Source: Rhizobium mesosinicum (GTDB lineage Bacteria > Pseudomonadota > Alphaproteobacteria > Rhizobiales > Rhizobiaceae). From it: a stretch of 64,000 bases of DNA. Of this stretch, positions 24,688 through 33,765 are shown one piece after another (position 1 is the stretch's first letter; each line of letters begins with the position of its first letter). The position numbers and the translations under genes were made by a program. The stretch spans positions 1 through 64,000 of the forward strand of contig NZ_JAEUAK010000011.1 in assembly GCF_019511345.1 (NCBI RefSeq). Reading direction: 5' to 3'. The notes under the pieces were generated by a model, which saw only the letters and a program-made list of their open reading frames with translations, was not told where the DNA came from and did no database searches.

Positions 24688-25404
24688 ATGAGAAAACCCG
24701 ATGGAAAGCGAAGACAGGATTCACTCACGAGAGAGCGCGTGGTCGATGCGTCCATCGCCATCCTCGACGAGGGTGGAGAAAAGGGGCTGACCTTTCAGGC
24801 GCTTGCGAAGAGACTTAAGACTGGCGCCGGCGCGATCTACTGGCATGTCGAAAACAAGAGCGACCTCCTCGTGGCCGCCTCCGATGCGATCGTAATCAAC
24901 GTGATCGCCGCGTGTTCGGCCGGCGGATCTCCGGCAGATAAAATTCGAGCCCTCGCCCTCGACCTGTTCGACGCGCTGGACGACCGCCCATGGCTCGGCT
25001 CGGCCTTGGCGCAGGCACCTGGGTCGATGCCGACGATCCGGATCCTCGAACATCTCGGCCGGGAGGTTCGGGCTATGGGCGTGCCTCATGAAGACGAATG
25101 GACCGTTGTGGCCGCGCTGCTGAACTATGTGCTTGGCGTGGGTGGCCAGAACGCCGCCCACGCCGAGATGGCGCGAATGCAGCATCTCGAGCGCGAAGCA
25201 TTCCTCGGCGAGATCGCGCTGAGATTATCGGCCCTCGATCCAAAAGATTTTCCCTTCGTGCAGAGCATCGCCCCGAAAATGCCCGATCATGACGACCGCG
25301 CCGACTTCCTGACAGGTATCGACCTCTTTCTTGATGGTATTGCTCGAAGGATCGCCGGCAGCCCGATGGCGTCGGACAGAACGACGAGAACAGAAGAGCC
25401 GTGA
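24688..25404 (+). CDS. TetR family repressor of the monooxygenase gene
   Basis: 238 residues. The N-terminal helix-turn-helix spans residues ~15-60 (LTFQALAKRLKTGAGAIYWHVENKSDLL). The RLxxGxGAIYxHV form and long C-terminal ligand domain are of the TetR_C_1-like kind found with drug-modifying enzymes. It is divergent from the flavin monooxygenase and probably represses it and itself through the two palindromes in the gap. The inducer is unknown. Confidence 0.88.
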   Translation: MRKPDGKRRQDSLTRERVVDASIAILDEGGEKGLTFQALAKRLKTGAGAIYWHVENKSDLLVAASDAIVINVIAACSAGGSPADKIRALALDLFDALDDRPWLGSALAQAPGSMPTIRILEHLGREVRAMGVPHEDEWTVVAALLNYVLGVGGQNAAHAEMARMQHLEREAFLGEIALRLSALDPKDFPFVQSIAPKMPDHDDRADFLTGIDLFLDGIARRIAGSPMASDRTTRTEEP

Positions 25405-25463
25405 CAGGCAAGAGATGATGGAGGCAACGAAACGTCCTCGCCTCCATCAACGGAAAGGCTAAG

Positions 25464-26651
25464 TCACCCTACGGTGACCATCTTCCCTCGCCTCAAAACC
25501 ACAGCGATCAAAAACCCGCAAACCGCTGTCACTCCGCCGACGAGAAACACGCTCCCATACCCCGCCCGATCCGCCAGCACGCCCGCCAGCGGTCCGGTCA
25601 GCCCGTAAGCGAGATCCTGAAAGGCCGAGAAGCCCCCAAGCGCCGTACCGCGCAGATGCGGTGCCACGAGATGCACGACTTCACGCCCCATGGCCGGAAA
25701 GATCATCGAGCAGCCGAGGCCGGTCATGAAGGCGCCGATTAGTGCGACGGTGGGATCGGCAGCGCTCCAGATCAGCAACTGGCCGATCGCTTCGACCGCG
25801 AGCGAGACGACAGCGACCGCGAGCCCGCCGTAGCGATCCGGCAGATGGCCGAAGACGAGGCGCACCAGCACGAAGCCGCAGCCGAAGGCGGTTAGTCCCA
25901 AACCGGCATGATCCCAGCCGAGACCGCGGAAATAGAGGGTGAAGAAGGAGCCGATCGCGGCAAATCCCATGCCCTGCAGGCAGACGATCAGCCCGTGTAC
26001 CCAGATGCGGCCGATAACGGCGGCAAGCGGCGGACGCTCCCGGCCAGGATGGGCGGCAACGGCGGGCACGCTGCCGATCGCGGCAAGCCCTAGCAAGGGC
26101 AGCACGGCGCTGACGGCCATCGTACCGGCAAAGCCGAGATGATCGAGCAGCAGCAGTCCGACAGGTCCGCCAAGCCCGAGCGCGCCGTAGATCGCCGCCC
26201 CGATGAGCGCCAGCACCCGGCCGGAACGGGCCGGCCCGACGAGCCCGATGCCCCAAGCAATGACGCCGACCGCGACAAGACTTTCGCCGAGCCCGATCAA
26301 AAGCCGGCCGACGACGAGGATGGCGAAAGCCGCAGCCGGCGCCCGCAGCGAAAGCCCGGCGGCAAGCGAGATCAACGCGCCCGCGACATAAAAGGCGAGG
26401 CCGCATTGCACGGCGAGCCTGGCGCCCCTGCTGTCCGCCAGGCCGCCGGCATAGCCGCGGGTAAGGATGGTAGCGAGAAAGGCAATGCCGACACCAAGGC
26501 CTGCCCAGCCATTGCCGAGGCCGAGCGAGCGGGTCACGAACACGGGCACGACCGGAAGCGCGATCGCAACGCAGAGATAGGATATGAAGAGGATCCCAAC
26601 CAGCAGGTAAAGCCTTGCCTGCTCGCAATCACCAGTAAGACGGAAAGCCAT
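25464..26651 (-). CDS. MFS transporter, YfcJ/YhhS-like
   Basis: 395 residues with about 12 membrane segments. The start (LYLLVGILFISYLCVAIALPVVPVFV) and the loop motif TRGYAGGLADSRGAR resemble the YfcJ/YhhS group of small-molecule exporters. It is convergent with the TetR gene, 59 bases apart, and so not obviously part of that regulon. Substrate unknown. Confidence 0.88.
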   Translation of the reverse strand: MAFRLTGDCEQARLYLLVGILFISYLCVAIALPVVPVFVTRSLGLGNGWAGLGVGIAFLATILTRGYAGGLADSRGARLAVQCGLAFYVAGALISLAAGLSLRAPAAAFAILVVGRLLIGLGESLVAVGVIAWGIGLVGPARSGRVLALIGAAIYGALGLGGPVGLLLLDHLGFAGTMAVSAVLPLLGLAAIGSVPAVAAHPGRERPPLAAVIGRIWVHGLIVCLQGMGFAAIGSFFTLYFRGLGWDHAGLGLTAFGCGFVLVRLVFGHLPDRYGGLAVAVVSLAVEAIGQLLIWSAADPTVALIGAFMTGLGCSMIFPAMGREVVHLVAPHLRGTALGGFSAFQDLAYGLTGPLAGVLADRAGYGSVFLVGGVTAVCGFLIAVVLRRGKMVTVG

Positions 26652-26683
26652 GAAAACCTCCTGGCTGTTCCCTCGTCGACGGG

Positions 26684-26726
26684 CACAAAAAAACGCACTC
26701 CGACCGGCGAGGATCGATAAGTGCGT
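26684..26726 (-). terminator. Rho-independent terminator, minus strand
   Basis: On the minus strand ACGCACT and AGTGCGT pair around a ~20-base loop and are followed by seven T. It ends the acetyltransferase transcript and isolates it from the MFS gene downstream. Confidence 0.65.
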
Positions 26727-26853
26727 TGCTTGACGTCAAACGCTTACGGCCAGAGGACTGGCATGGGTTGGGAAATACGGGATATGCGGGCGGGTGTCAA
26801 CGATGGCTGTGCCGTCACGCCACCCCTTCGTCCCTCTCCACGGCGATACCGCA

Positions 26854-27333
26854 CTATCGTCCCGATACGGCCTCCATCAGCGGGCGTCTCATGAAGAGGC
26901 TTATGGGTGTCGCCGTATAAGGTGCAAAAGGCTCGCATGGCTTGTACCCGCCGCGGCGATACAGCTGTTGTGCTTCGATGTTGCGTGTTCCAACCTCGAG
27001 CAGCATGGTCTGTGATCCGAGCGTCAGGGCCTGGGCTTCCGCTCGCCGAAGCAGCGCCATACCGATACCGGCACCTCGCACGCCGGCATCCACGATCATG
27101 CGCTTGAGCTCCGTAGTGCCGTCACCTCGCTCAAACAGCACGCAAAGTCCGACCGCCCTGTCGGCGAGACGCGCGATGAGGACATGCGTGCCCGGTCTTG
27201 CCAGCGACGCCGCGGTGATCGGCCGACGGTACTCACCCGGATAGAGCGCTGCGGCGACAGAATCCGACTGCGACAGAAGCCCTGAGACTTCGTGCTGCAG
27301 CGCAGGTTCGAGATTGACGGAAACTTCAGACAT
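26854..27333 (-). CDS. GNAT family N-acetyltransferase
   Basis: 159 residues. Motif A is AGVRGAGIGMALLRRAE (Q/RxxGxG/A form) and the last part GTRNIEAQQLYRRGGYK is typical of GNAT enzymes with ribosomal or small-molecule acceptors. The ATG at 27333 (or the GTG just before it) follows GGAGGTGAG. A terminator lies after it, so it is a single-gene unit. Confidence 0.88.
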   Translation of the reverse strand: MSEVSVNLEPALQHEVSGLLSQSDSVAAALYPGEYRRPITAASLARPGTHVLIARLADRAVGLCVLFERGDGTTELKRMIVDAGVRGAGIGMALLRRAEAQALTLGSQTMLLEVGTRNIEAQQLYRRGGYKPCEPFAPYTATPISLFMRRPLMEAVSGR

Positions 27334-27486
27334 CACGCCAGCACTCACCTCCTCAACATCGGACGAGCGCAGGTGAGTACGGCTGCCGCAGCTTGTCAAC
27401 AAGCGCCGTATTCAGATCTGAAACGCCGCCGTATCAGGCCATGAGCGGTGTCGCGTCATCCCAGACGAAGACGCGCAGCCTCTTCT

Positions 27487-27518
27487 CCTCATTCCTGTGC
27501 GTATCCCAGGATTGAGGG
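27487..27518. repeat. Decayed solo end of the 32-bp hairpin repeat
   Basis: CCTCATTCCTGTGCGTATC and what follows match the first half of the 32-bp end of the elements at 7245 and 16952, then diverge while keeping a weak stem. No partner end is seen nearby, so this is a solo or eroded copy. Confidence 0.6.
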
Positions 27519-27578
27519 AAGAGAAGGACGCGCCCTTACCGCCTCACATCACCTGCACCAACGACGCAACAGCCCCAC

Positions 27579-28376
27579 CTAAGCGGATTTCACCACACCC
27601 GCATTGAACCTGGAGCGATCGACGAGAACATCCCGCTTCTGCCCCACGAACAGTCCGATAACGAGATTCCTCGCCTTGATGCTTTCGAGCTCAAGGCGGC
27701 GCGCGAGCTTGCGCACCTTGCTGAGCGGCAGGAAGACCAAATCCTTTTCCGGGCGCACGAAATCGGCACTCTCGGCCTCACCCTCCAAAAACCGCTGTTG
27801 GATGACGGGTGCCGGCTCGATCTGGTAGGCGGCAAGCCAGGAGCGGTGCCAGAAATGCGCATCGATCAGCGAATAGGTGGTGGTCTCGGTCAGCATGCGT
27901 TTTGCCGCCTCGGGGCCGATGACATAGCCCGCCAACCCAACGCGGTTCTGATAGACGCGGGTCGCGCCAAAACGGCCGGCCGCGTCCTGCCAGGCGCGCT
28001 TGCGGTTGAGGATATGGCGCCGCGGCGCGAATTCGAGGTCGTAGACGCTGTTCCAGGCATCGTTGCGGGCTTCGATATTGGCGAGAACCGCGGCGATATC
28101 GTCCGAAAGCACCGCATCGTCTTCGAGGATGAGCATCTTGGCGCCATGCTCTACAACGGCCTGCCATGCCTTGCGGTGGGACAGGAAGCAGCCGATGTCC
28201 TGCCGGCGCGTCGGGCTCGGCCAGTTGCTGGCAGCCGTCTGGCATTCCTCTGCGGTGAGATCGGCAGCTTCGAATGCGTCGAGAAATTCGAAGGACAGGC
28301 CATGTGCGGCCATCTGCCGGATCTGGAAGCTCCGCCGAACCTCCTCCGCCTTGCGGCTGATGATCAATATTCTCAA
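27579..28376 (-). CDS. Glycosyltransferase family 25 protein
   Basis: About 265 residues, GT25 family, as in LPS galactosyltransferases and collagen-type enzymes. Conserved parts are RILIISRK at the start, the GCFLSHRKAWQ block near residue 62 and the LILEDDAVL block near 83, where the acidic pair binds metal-nucleotide sugar. I prefer the TTG at 28376, with GGGAG seven bases upstream and a family-like N terminus; an ATG at 28406 is the alternative. It probably modifies lipopolysaccharide or another surface glycan, but there is no polysaccharide cluster around it. Confidence 0.87.
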   Translation of the reverse strand: MRILIISRKAEEVRRSFQIRQMAAHGLSFEFLDAFEAADLTAEECQTAASNWPSPTRRQDIGCFLSHRKAWQAVVEHGAKMLILEDDAVLSDDIAAVLANIEARNDAWNSVYDLEFAPRRHILNRKRAWQDAAGRFGATRVYQNRVGLAGYVIGPEAAKRMLTETTTYSLIDAHFWHRSWLAAYQIEPAPVIQQRFLEGEAESADFVRPEKDLVFLPLSKVRKLARRLELESIKARNLVIGLFVGQKRDVLVDRSRFNAGVVKSA

Positions 28377-28499
28377 GTAAACTCCCTGGCGCCGAACGTT
28401 TGCCATCTCAGCGGAGACATATAGCTATGTTCCGACTTGACCAAAAGCGGGCCGTTGCGGGCGCCACAGTTTTTCAGAAATTCCTTAAACGCCGCCGGC

Positions 28500-29288
28500 T
28501 CACTGCGGATAAAGGGTCGAGACGCGCCCAGCGAAATAATAGGCGACGATGCCGATCCATTCCCGCAGGCCCGTCGTCAACAGGTCGGCATTGTCGATCG
28601 GATGGCCGGCCGACAGCGTCAGGCCCTGTCTTCCTGTCGTGCGATAATCGGCGACCCAAGGCGTGACGTCCATGCCGAGATTGCGGAAGATTGCCACCGC
28701 CCGCGGCATGTGGAAACCCGATGTCACGAGCAGGCAGTGGTTAAGGTTCAGCCGCTGCAGGATCGCCTTTGTATTGATGGCGTTCTCATAGGTATCGCGC
28801 GACTCCGCGTCATATTCGACACGGGCGGGGTCGATATGGAAATCGTCGAACATCCTGCGGATGACATCCGCTTCCTTGACGTTGCCGCCAAGGAGACTGC
28901 CATCGCCGCCGGACATGATAATCCTGGCATTGGGATAGACGCCGGCCAGCCGCACCGTTTCTATATAGCGATCGGCGGCGTCATCCAGGTTGTAGCCGCC
29001 GCGCACGCCATCAACCTTTGTTGCAATACCGCCGCCGAGCAGGACAATACAGGTGGCATCTGCAGGTGCGGCAGCCGGCCGCGGAAAACGATCCTCCAGC
29101 TCCTGCACGATCAGCGCACCTGATGTGGTGTAAAAGCTCACGAAGATGAGCACCAGCGACAGAAGCCCGGCCGCGACGGCGAGCCGCCGGAAGGAAAAGA
29201 CCATGAGAAGCAGGCTGAACGCCATCAGGAGGAAGCAGATCGTCACCGGCTGGGAAGCGATCCAGAAAAGCTTGGCGAAAACAAACAT
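28500..29288 (-). CDS. YdcF family (DUF218) membrane protein
   Basis: About 262 residues. Two membrane segments at residues ~8-30 and ~35-58 anchor a DUF218 domain with the family motifs CIVLLGGGI, MSGGDGS, ESRDTYENA and VTSGFHMPRA. Members such as ElyC and SanA are linked to cell-envelope assembly. The ATG at 29288 gives the expected N terminus; a GTG 33 bases upstream is possible. It is separated from the glycosyltransferase by about 120 bases on the same strand. Confidence 0.85.
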   Translation of the reverse strand: MFVFAKLFWIASQPVTICFLLMAFSLLLMVFSFRRLAVAAGLLSLVLIFVSFYTTSGALIVQELEDRFPRPAAAPADATCIVLLGGGIATKVDGVRGGYNLDDAADRYIETVRLAGVYPNARIIMSGGDGSLLGGNVKEADVIRRMFDDFHIDPARVEYDAESRDTYENAINTKAILQRLNLNHCLLVTSGFHMPRAVAIFRNLGMDVTPWVADYRTTGRQGLTLSAGHPIDNADLLTTGLREWIGIVAYYFAGRVSTLYPQ

Positions 29289-29582
29289 GGGCGTGCCGGG
29301 TTCCTGCGGAAACGCGGCCACGAAAACCTAATTGCGGATTCGGGGCAAGCGGAAGTTGGACGCGACAGGAGTGATCGGGGAAAGGATGCGCCGTGTGGCG
29401 ACCAATGCTCTCGCAAAATCCTGACTTCGCCCGCCTGATCTTCCCTACCGTTCTCTTTTGAAGATTATCGGTATTGTCGAGTAATATTCAAAAAAGAACG
29501 GTATAGTAGCAGAACACACATCGGATCTACAGCAACGAGGTCATTTCACAATCACGATCTATCTATCTGAGGAGGAAGGTAA
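29289..29582. other. 294-base gap holding the promoter region of the RTX gene
   Basis: No gene is supported. The right half is AT-rich, unlike the flanks, and holds the 17-bp inverted repeat at 29446-29503. Confidence 0.5.
29446..29503. promoter_or_regulatory. 17-bp inverted repeat upstream of the RTX gene
   Basis: TACCGTTCTCTTTTGAA (29446-29462) and TTCAAAAAAGAACGGTA (29487-29503) are reverse complements with a single mismatch and a 24-base AT-rich spacer. They lie 80-137 bases before the start codon. This may be a binding site for a dimeric regulator that spans the promoter, or an RNA hairpin in a long leader. Confidence 0.55.
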
Positions 29583-31964
29583 ATGTCGTTTTTGGAATCT
29601 CAGGTCAACACGTTCACGGTCAATTTTCAGTACAGTGCTGCGACCACCCAGCTGCCGGGTGGCGGATGGGTGATCACATGGGCCTCGATGCTGCAAGACG
29701 GCAGCGGTTCCGGAATCTACCAGCAGGTCTACGACGCGACGGGCGCCCCCGTCGGACCCGAAACCCGCGTCAACACCATCGTAGAGGGCAACCAGGATAT
29801 GCCGGCCGTGGCGGTCCTTGCCGACGGGGGCTGGGTGATTACCTGGGGAGACCAGGGGATCTCCACGCCCGGTGTCTACCAGCAGGCATTCAACGCTGAT
29901 GGCACGCCGCGCGGCGGCGAGACCCAGGTCAACACCTATGAAGGCGGCGGACAGGGCTCGCGGTCGGTCATGGGGCTTTCTGACGGGGGCTGGGTCGTCA
30001 GTTGGCTGTCGGTCGGCCAGGACGGTTCCGGATACGGGATCTACCAGCAGGCCTTCGCTGCCGACGGCTCCAGGATCGCGGGAGAGACCCGGGTCAACAC
30101 CCATACCGATGGAAACCAGTGGCTGGGCTCGATGGCGCCACTCGACGGCGGCGGCTGGGTTGCAACCTGGTCATCGCCCGGACAGGACGGTTCCGAAACC
30201 GGCGTCTTCCAACAGATCTACAATGCCGACGGCACGCCGCACGGCGGGGAAACCCTCGTTAATACCTACACCAATTCCTATCAGGGCAGCCCAACGGTAA
30301 TGGCACGCGACGGCGGCTGGGTCGTCGTCTGGGAATCGGCCGGCCAGGACGGATCGAGTGGCGGGATCTATCAGCAGGCTTATAATGCCGACGGAACGCC
30401 GCTCGGCACGGAAACGCGGGTCAATAGCACGACGGACGGCAACCAGGCCTATCATGCCTCCGCAGCGTTGGCTGACGGCGGCTGGGTGGTGATCTGGCTC
30501 GCGGGCGATGCCCATATGATGCAGCAGGCCTACAACGCGAACGGGACGCCGAAAGGCGGCGAGACGCAGGTCGATACCGACGGTGCATATGCGTCGAACC
30601 AGAAGGTGACGGCGCTGGCCGACGGCGGCTGGGTGGTGACCTGGACGGTGATGGGATTCACCGACACCTACTACCATGTCTATCAGCAGGCGTTTAATGC
30701 CGACGGGACGAAAAACGGCGATGAAACACTCCTCAACACGCTGACCCACACCTATCATGACATACCCCAGGTGGCGGCACTCGATGACGGCGGCTGGATC
30801 GTCACCTGGGCATCCGACAGCGACTACAACGGTCCCTACGCCTATGACTCCGGCATCTATCAGGTGCGCTACGATGCCGACGCCCATGCGGTGGAGCTTC
30901 CGAACCACAGCATCTACGGCACCTATCCCGGCATGAGCCTCTTCGGCACGGCCGGCGACGACGCCATCTATGCAAGCGCCGGCGACGATACGCTCTACGG
31001 CTATGCAGGCAATGACCATCTTTCCGGAAGCTCTGGCAACGACCGGATGATCGGCGGCCTCGGCAACGACACCTATAGCGTCGACACCACGGCCGACAGG
31101 GTCGTGGAACTGGCCGGAGAAGGTACCGACACCGTCCTGACCGAAGTGAGCTATACGCTTTCGGCCAATGTCGAGAACCTCGCGATGGTCGCCGAGGGCA
31201 ACCTCTATGCGACCGGCAATGCGCTCGATAACGTCATGACCGGCAATAGCGGCAACAACACGCTGGCCGGCGCTCTAGGAAACGATACGCTCCACGGCCT
31301 CGACGGCAACGACTATCTCGATGGCGGCGCCGGCAATGACAGGCTGTACGGCGGCTCCGGCGACGACATGCTCGCGGGCGGCACCGGCGAGGACTTCATG
31401 GATGGCGGCGACGGAAACGACAAATACAAGGTCGACAGCGCCGGCGACGTGGTCCACGATACCGGCGACGGCCTCTGGGATCTGATCGATACCATCTATT
31501 CCACCGCGCAAGCCTATTCGCTCGCCGGAACGGGCGCTGAAGCGCTGATCCTTCAGGCGGGCGCCGTGATCGGGATCGGCGATGGCGGCAACAACCAGAT
31601 CGTGGGCAATGCGGCTGCCAATACGCTCGTCAGCGGCGGCGGCAGTGACGGTCTGACCGGCGGCGGCGGTGCCGATACGTTCGTTCTCGCTGCACCCGGC
31701 CCTTCGAACTTCGTTTCCATCGCCGATTTCGGCGCGGACGATTTCCTGTCGTTCCGGTCCAGCGCTTTCCAGGGCATGACCGCATCCACCCTGGATTTCC
31801 ATGTCGGCAAAACCGCCATCGGCGCAGACGCCCAATTCTACTTCAACACGTCCGACCGCACGCTCTATTGGGACGAGGACGGCACCGGCGGAGACGGCGC
31901 TGTTGGAATTGCCATGCTTAACGGAGCTTATGTCCTGCAGTCCGGCGACTTCCTGTTTGCGTGA
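29583..31964 (+). CDS. Large RTX-type secreted protein with N-terminal repeat array
   Basis: 793 residues, no signal peptide. Residues ~20-440 hold about eight copies of a ~50-residue repeat whose core is DGGWVVTW...YQQAFNADGTP...ETQVNT. Residues ~455-620 hold RTX nonapeptides (GGxGNDxLx-type: GSGDDMLAGG, GGDGNDKYKV) that bind calcium. The end is a typical type I secretion C terminus. It should leave the cell through an ABC-HlyD-TolC channel, none of which is encoded here. AGGAGGAAGG is a very strong ribosome site. The likely role is in surface, biofilm or host contact. A 16-bp tandem duplication covers the stop codon. Confidence 0.88.
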   Translation: MSFLESQVNTFTVNFQYSAATTQLPGGGWVITWASMLQDGSGSGIYQQVYDATGAPVGPETRVNTIVEGNQDMPAVAVLADGGWVITWGDQGISTPGVYQQAFNADGTPRGGETQVNTYEGGGQGSRSVMGLSDGGWVVSWLSVGQDGSGYGIYQQAFAADGSRIAGETRVNTHTDGNQWLGSMAPLDGGGWVATWSSPGQDGSETGVFQQIYNADGTPHGGETLVNTYTNSYQGSPTVMARDGGWVVVWESAGQDGSSGGIYQQAYNADGTPLGTETRVNSTTDGNQAYHASAALADGGWVVIWLAGDAHMMQQAYNANGTPKGGETQVDTDGAYASNQKVTALADGGWVVTWTVMGFTDTYYHVYQQAFNADGTKNGDETLLNTLTHTYHDIPQVAALDDGGWIVTWASDSDYNGPYAYDSGIYQVRYDADAHAVELPNHSIYGTYPGMSLFGTAGDDAIYASAGDDTLYGYAGNDHLSGSSGNDRMIGGLGNDTYSVDTTADRVVELAGEGTDTVLTEVSYTLSANVENLAMVAEGNLYATGNALDNVMTGNSGNNTLAGALGNDTLHGLDGNDYLDGGAGNDRLYGGSGDDMLAGGTGEDFMDGGDGNDKYKVDSAGDVVHDTGDGLWDLIDTIYSTAQAYSLAGTGAEALILQAGAVIGIGDGGNNQIVGNAAANTLVSGGGSDGLTGGGGADTFVLAAPGPSNFVSIADFGADDFLSFRSSAFQGMTASTLDFHVGKTAIGADAQFYFNTSDRTLYWDEDGTGGDGAVGIAMLNGAYVLQSGDFLFA

Positions 31965-32259
31965 CTTCCTGTTCGCCTGAGGGGCCTCCTGCCGCCGACA
32001 CATCGCCAGTCTATTTCGGTGAATGCGGATGCAGGCCATTTCAGCGGGTTGAGGTGCCGAAGTGGTTGTGAGGGTTACGCCTTGCGACGCATGCGTTCGT
32101 GCCCTAGCAAGCCCCCTCCCCAACGCCTCCCCACAAGGGAAGGGACTGGGGCAACGCCTCGCTCCTCCTGAAGCGCGAGGATTTGGAAAGCCGGTGCCGC
32201 AGGTTAAGCCCCTCCCTCTTGTGGGCCCCTCGTGGGGAGGTGTTTGGGGCGGGGTCTTC
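31965..32259. other. Gap between RTX gene and amidohydrolase, mostly a repeat element
   Basis: No gene is present. The first 16 bases repeat the end of the RTX gene in tandem (31963-31978), and 32111-32257 is the CCCCTCCCC-type element. Confidence 0.6.
32111..32257. repeat. CCCCTCCCC-type inverted-repeat element, copy 3
   Basis: The left end (GCCCCCTCCCCAACGCC) and right end (GGTGTTTGGGGCGGGG) are near-complementary and match copies at 9335 and 20903. The inner hairpin GTGGGCCCCTCGTGGGG at the right is an insertion not seen in the other copies. It touches the amidohydrolase stop codon. Confidence 0.8.
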
Positions 32260-33450
32260 TTAAGGACAGAACCGGCACCACAATCTCCTACCGTCCCCCA
32301 GCTCCTGCCCGACCAGCGACAGCCAATAGCGCACCCCATGCGCGATCGCCCTGTCGTTGAAATCATAAGCCGGATGGTGCAGACCCGCACTGTCCCCATT
32401 GCCGATAAGGATCATCGCGCCGGGCCGTCTCTCCAGCATATAGGAGAAATCCTCCGCTCCCATCGATGGCGCGTATGCCGCATCCACCCGGCCCTCACCG
32501 GCAACCCGTGCCGCTGCCGCGACGATCGCCGACGTCCTGCCGGCATCGTTGACCGTGACCGGATAACCCGGTCGCCAGTCGATCTCGGCCTCGGTTTCAA
32601 ACAGCTTCGCCGTACCATGCACGATCTCACGGAACCGCTGCTCGACGGCCTTCCGCGTGTCCGGCTGCATTGTGCGGATGGTGCCGCCGAGGCGCACCGA
32701 GGCGGGAATGACGTTCAGCGCCTTGTCGTTGCCCGCTTCCGAAAAGGTGACGGAGACGACGACCGGATCGAAGGGATCGGTGAAGCGCGAGGCGATCGAT
32801 TGCAGGGCGGTGACCATGTGGGCACTGACGAGAACCGGATCGCGCGTCATGTTCGGCGAGGCTGCATGCCCGCCCTTGCCGTTGATGGTGATGACGAACC
32901 GGTCGGCACCCGCCATGAAGGGGCCTGCGCGCGTGGCAAAGGAACCGATCTCCAGCCCAGGCTCGTTATGCATGCCGTAGACCTCGTCGATACCAAATGT
33001 CTCGAGCAGCCCCTCCTCGATCATGACACGCGCACCGCCACCGCCTTCCTCGGCCGGTTGAAAGATCAGCACGACCTTGCCGGCGAAATCCCGGTCTTCG
33101 GCAAGGCATTTTGCGGTGGCAAGCAGCATGGCTGTGTGCCCGTCATGACCGCAGGCATGCATGCGGTTGGCATTTTTGGAAGCATAGGGAAGATTGGTCT
33201 GCTCCGACATCGGCAGAGCATCCATGTCGCAGCGAAGCGCAATCGTCTTGCCCGGCCCCTTCCTGCCCTCGATGACGGCAACGACGCCGGTCTTGGCAAG
33301 CCCGGTCGTAACGCTCTCGCAGCCGAATTCGGCAAGCTTACCCGTGACGAAGGCTGCCGTCTCAGGAAGATCGAAGAGCAGTTCCGGATTCTGGTGGATA
33401 TGACGGCGCCAGCCCTTGGCCTCCTCGGCGACGGCTTCGATAGTGCTCAT
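32260..33450 (-). CDS. M20 family amidohydrolase (hippurate hydrolase type)
   Basis: 396 residues, cytoplasmic metalloenzyme that cleaves N-acyl amino acids or related amides. Metal and catalytic motifs are MHACGHDGHT near residue 103, FQPAEEGGGGA near 136, GGHAASP in the lid domain and APSMGAEDFSYM near 342. Length is typical. The last dozen residues (DGRRLWCRFCP) are unlike the family and run up to the repeat element at 32111-32257, so the natural C terminus was probably replaced when the element arrived. Substrate not predictable; HipO-like enzymes also process indole-3-acetyl amino acids in plant-associated bacteria. Confidence 0.9.
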   Translation of the reverse strand: MSTIEAVAEEAKGWRRHIHQNPELLFDLPETAAFVTGKLAEFGCESVTTGLAKTGVVAVIEGRKGPGKTIALRCDMDALPMSEQTNLPYASKNANRMHACGHDGHTAMLLATAKCLAEDRDFAGKVVLIFQPAEEGGGGARVMIEEGLLETFGIDEVYGMHNEPGLEIGSFATRAGPFMAGADRFVITINGKGGHAASPNMTRDPVLVSAHMVTALQSIASRFTDPFDPVVVSVTFSEAGNDKALNVIPASVRLGGTIRTMQPDTRKAVEQRFREIVHGTAKLFETEAEIDWRPGYPVTVNDAGRTSAIVAAAARVAGEGRVDAAYAPSMGAEDFSYMLERRPGAMILIGNGDSAGLHHPAYDFNDRAIAHGVRYWLSLVGQELGDGRRLWCRFCP

Positions 33451-33765
33451 GATGGTATCCTCGTGATGGTGCGGCCGGGCGTGGGAAGCGGCGGCCGAAG
33501 GTGGGGTGGCGTGAGATTAGCCGCTGCGGCAGCAAGTTGCCACCGGGGAATGGATCGTAACTTCCCGCGCGATTTACCGACCCCTAGACCTCACGTTAAC
33601 TATCCGGCTTGAGCGCAGTGGTTGGGTCATATGGACGCCTCACCAACAGCAGTCATCCTACCGCGCTGGCATATGCCGAAGCGAACGAAGTAATTGTGCC
33701 TAAGCTTTCGAGGCCGCGCGCCGTGCTGCGCTTGGCCTCTGATAGGATTGGGTTCAATATCGTGC
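33451..33765. other. 315-base gap, nothing recognised
   Basis: No gene, terminator or repeat could be supported here. Short open frames on both strands look like chance. It holds the amidohydrolase promoter. Confidence 0.4.
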
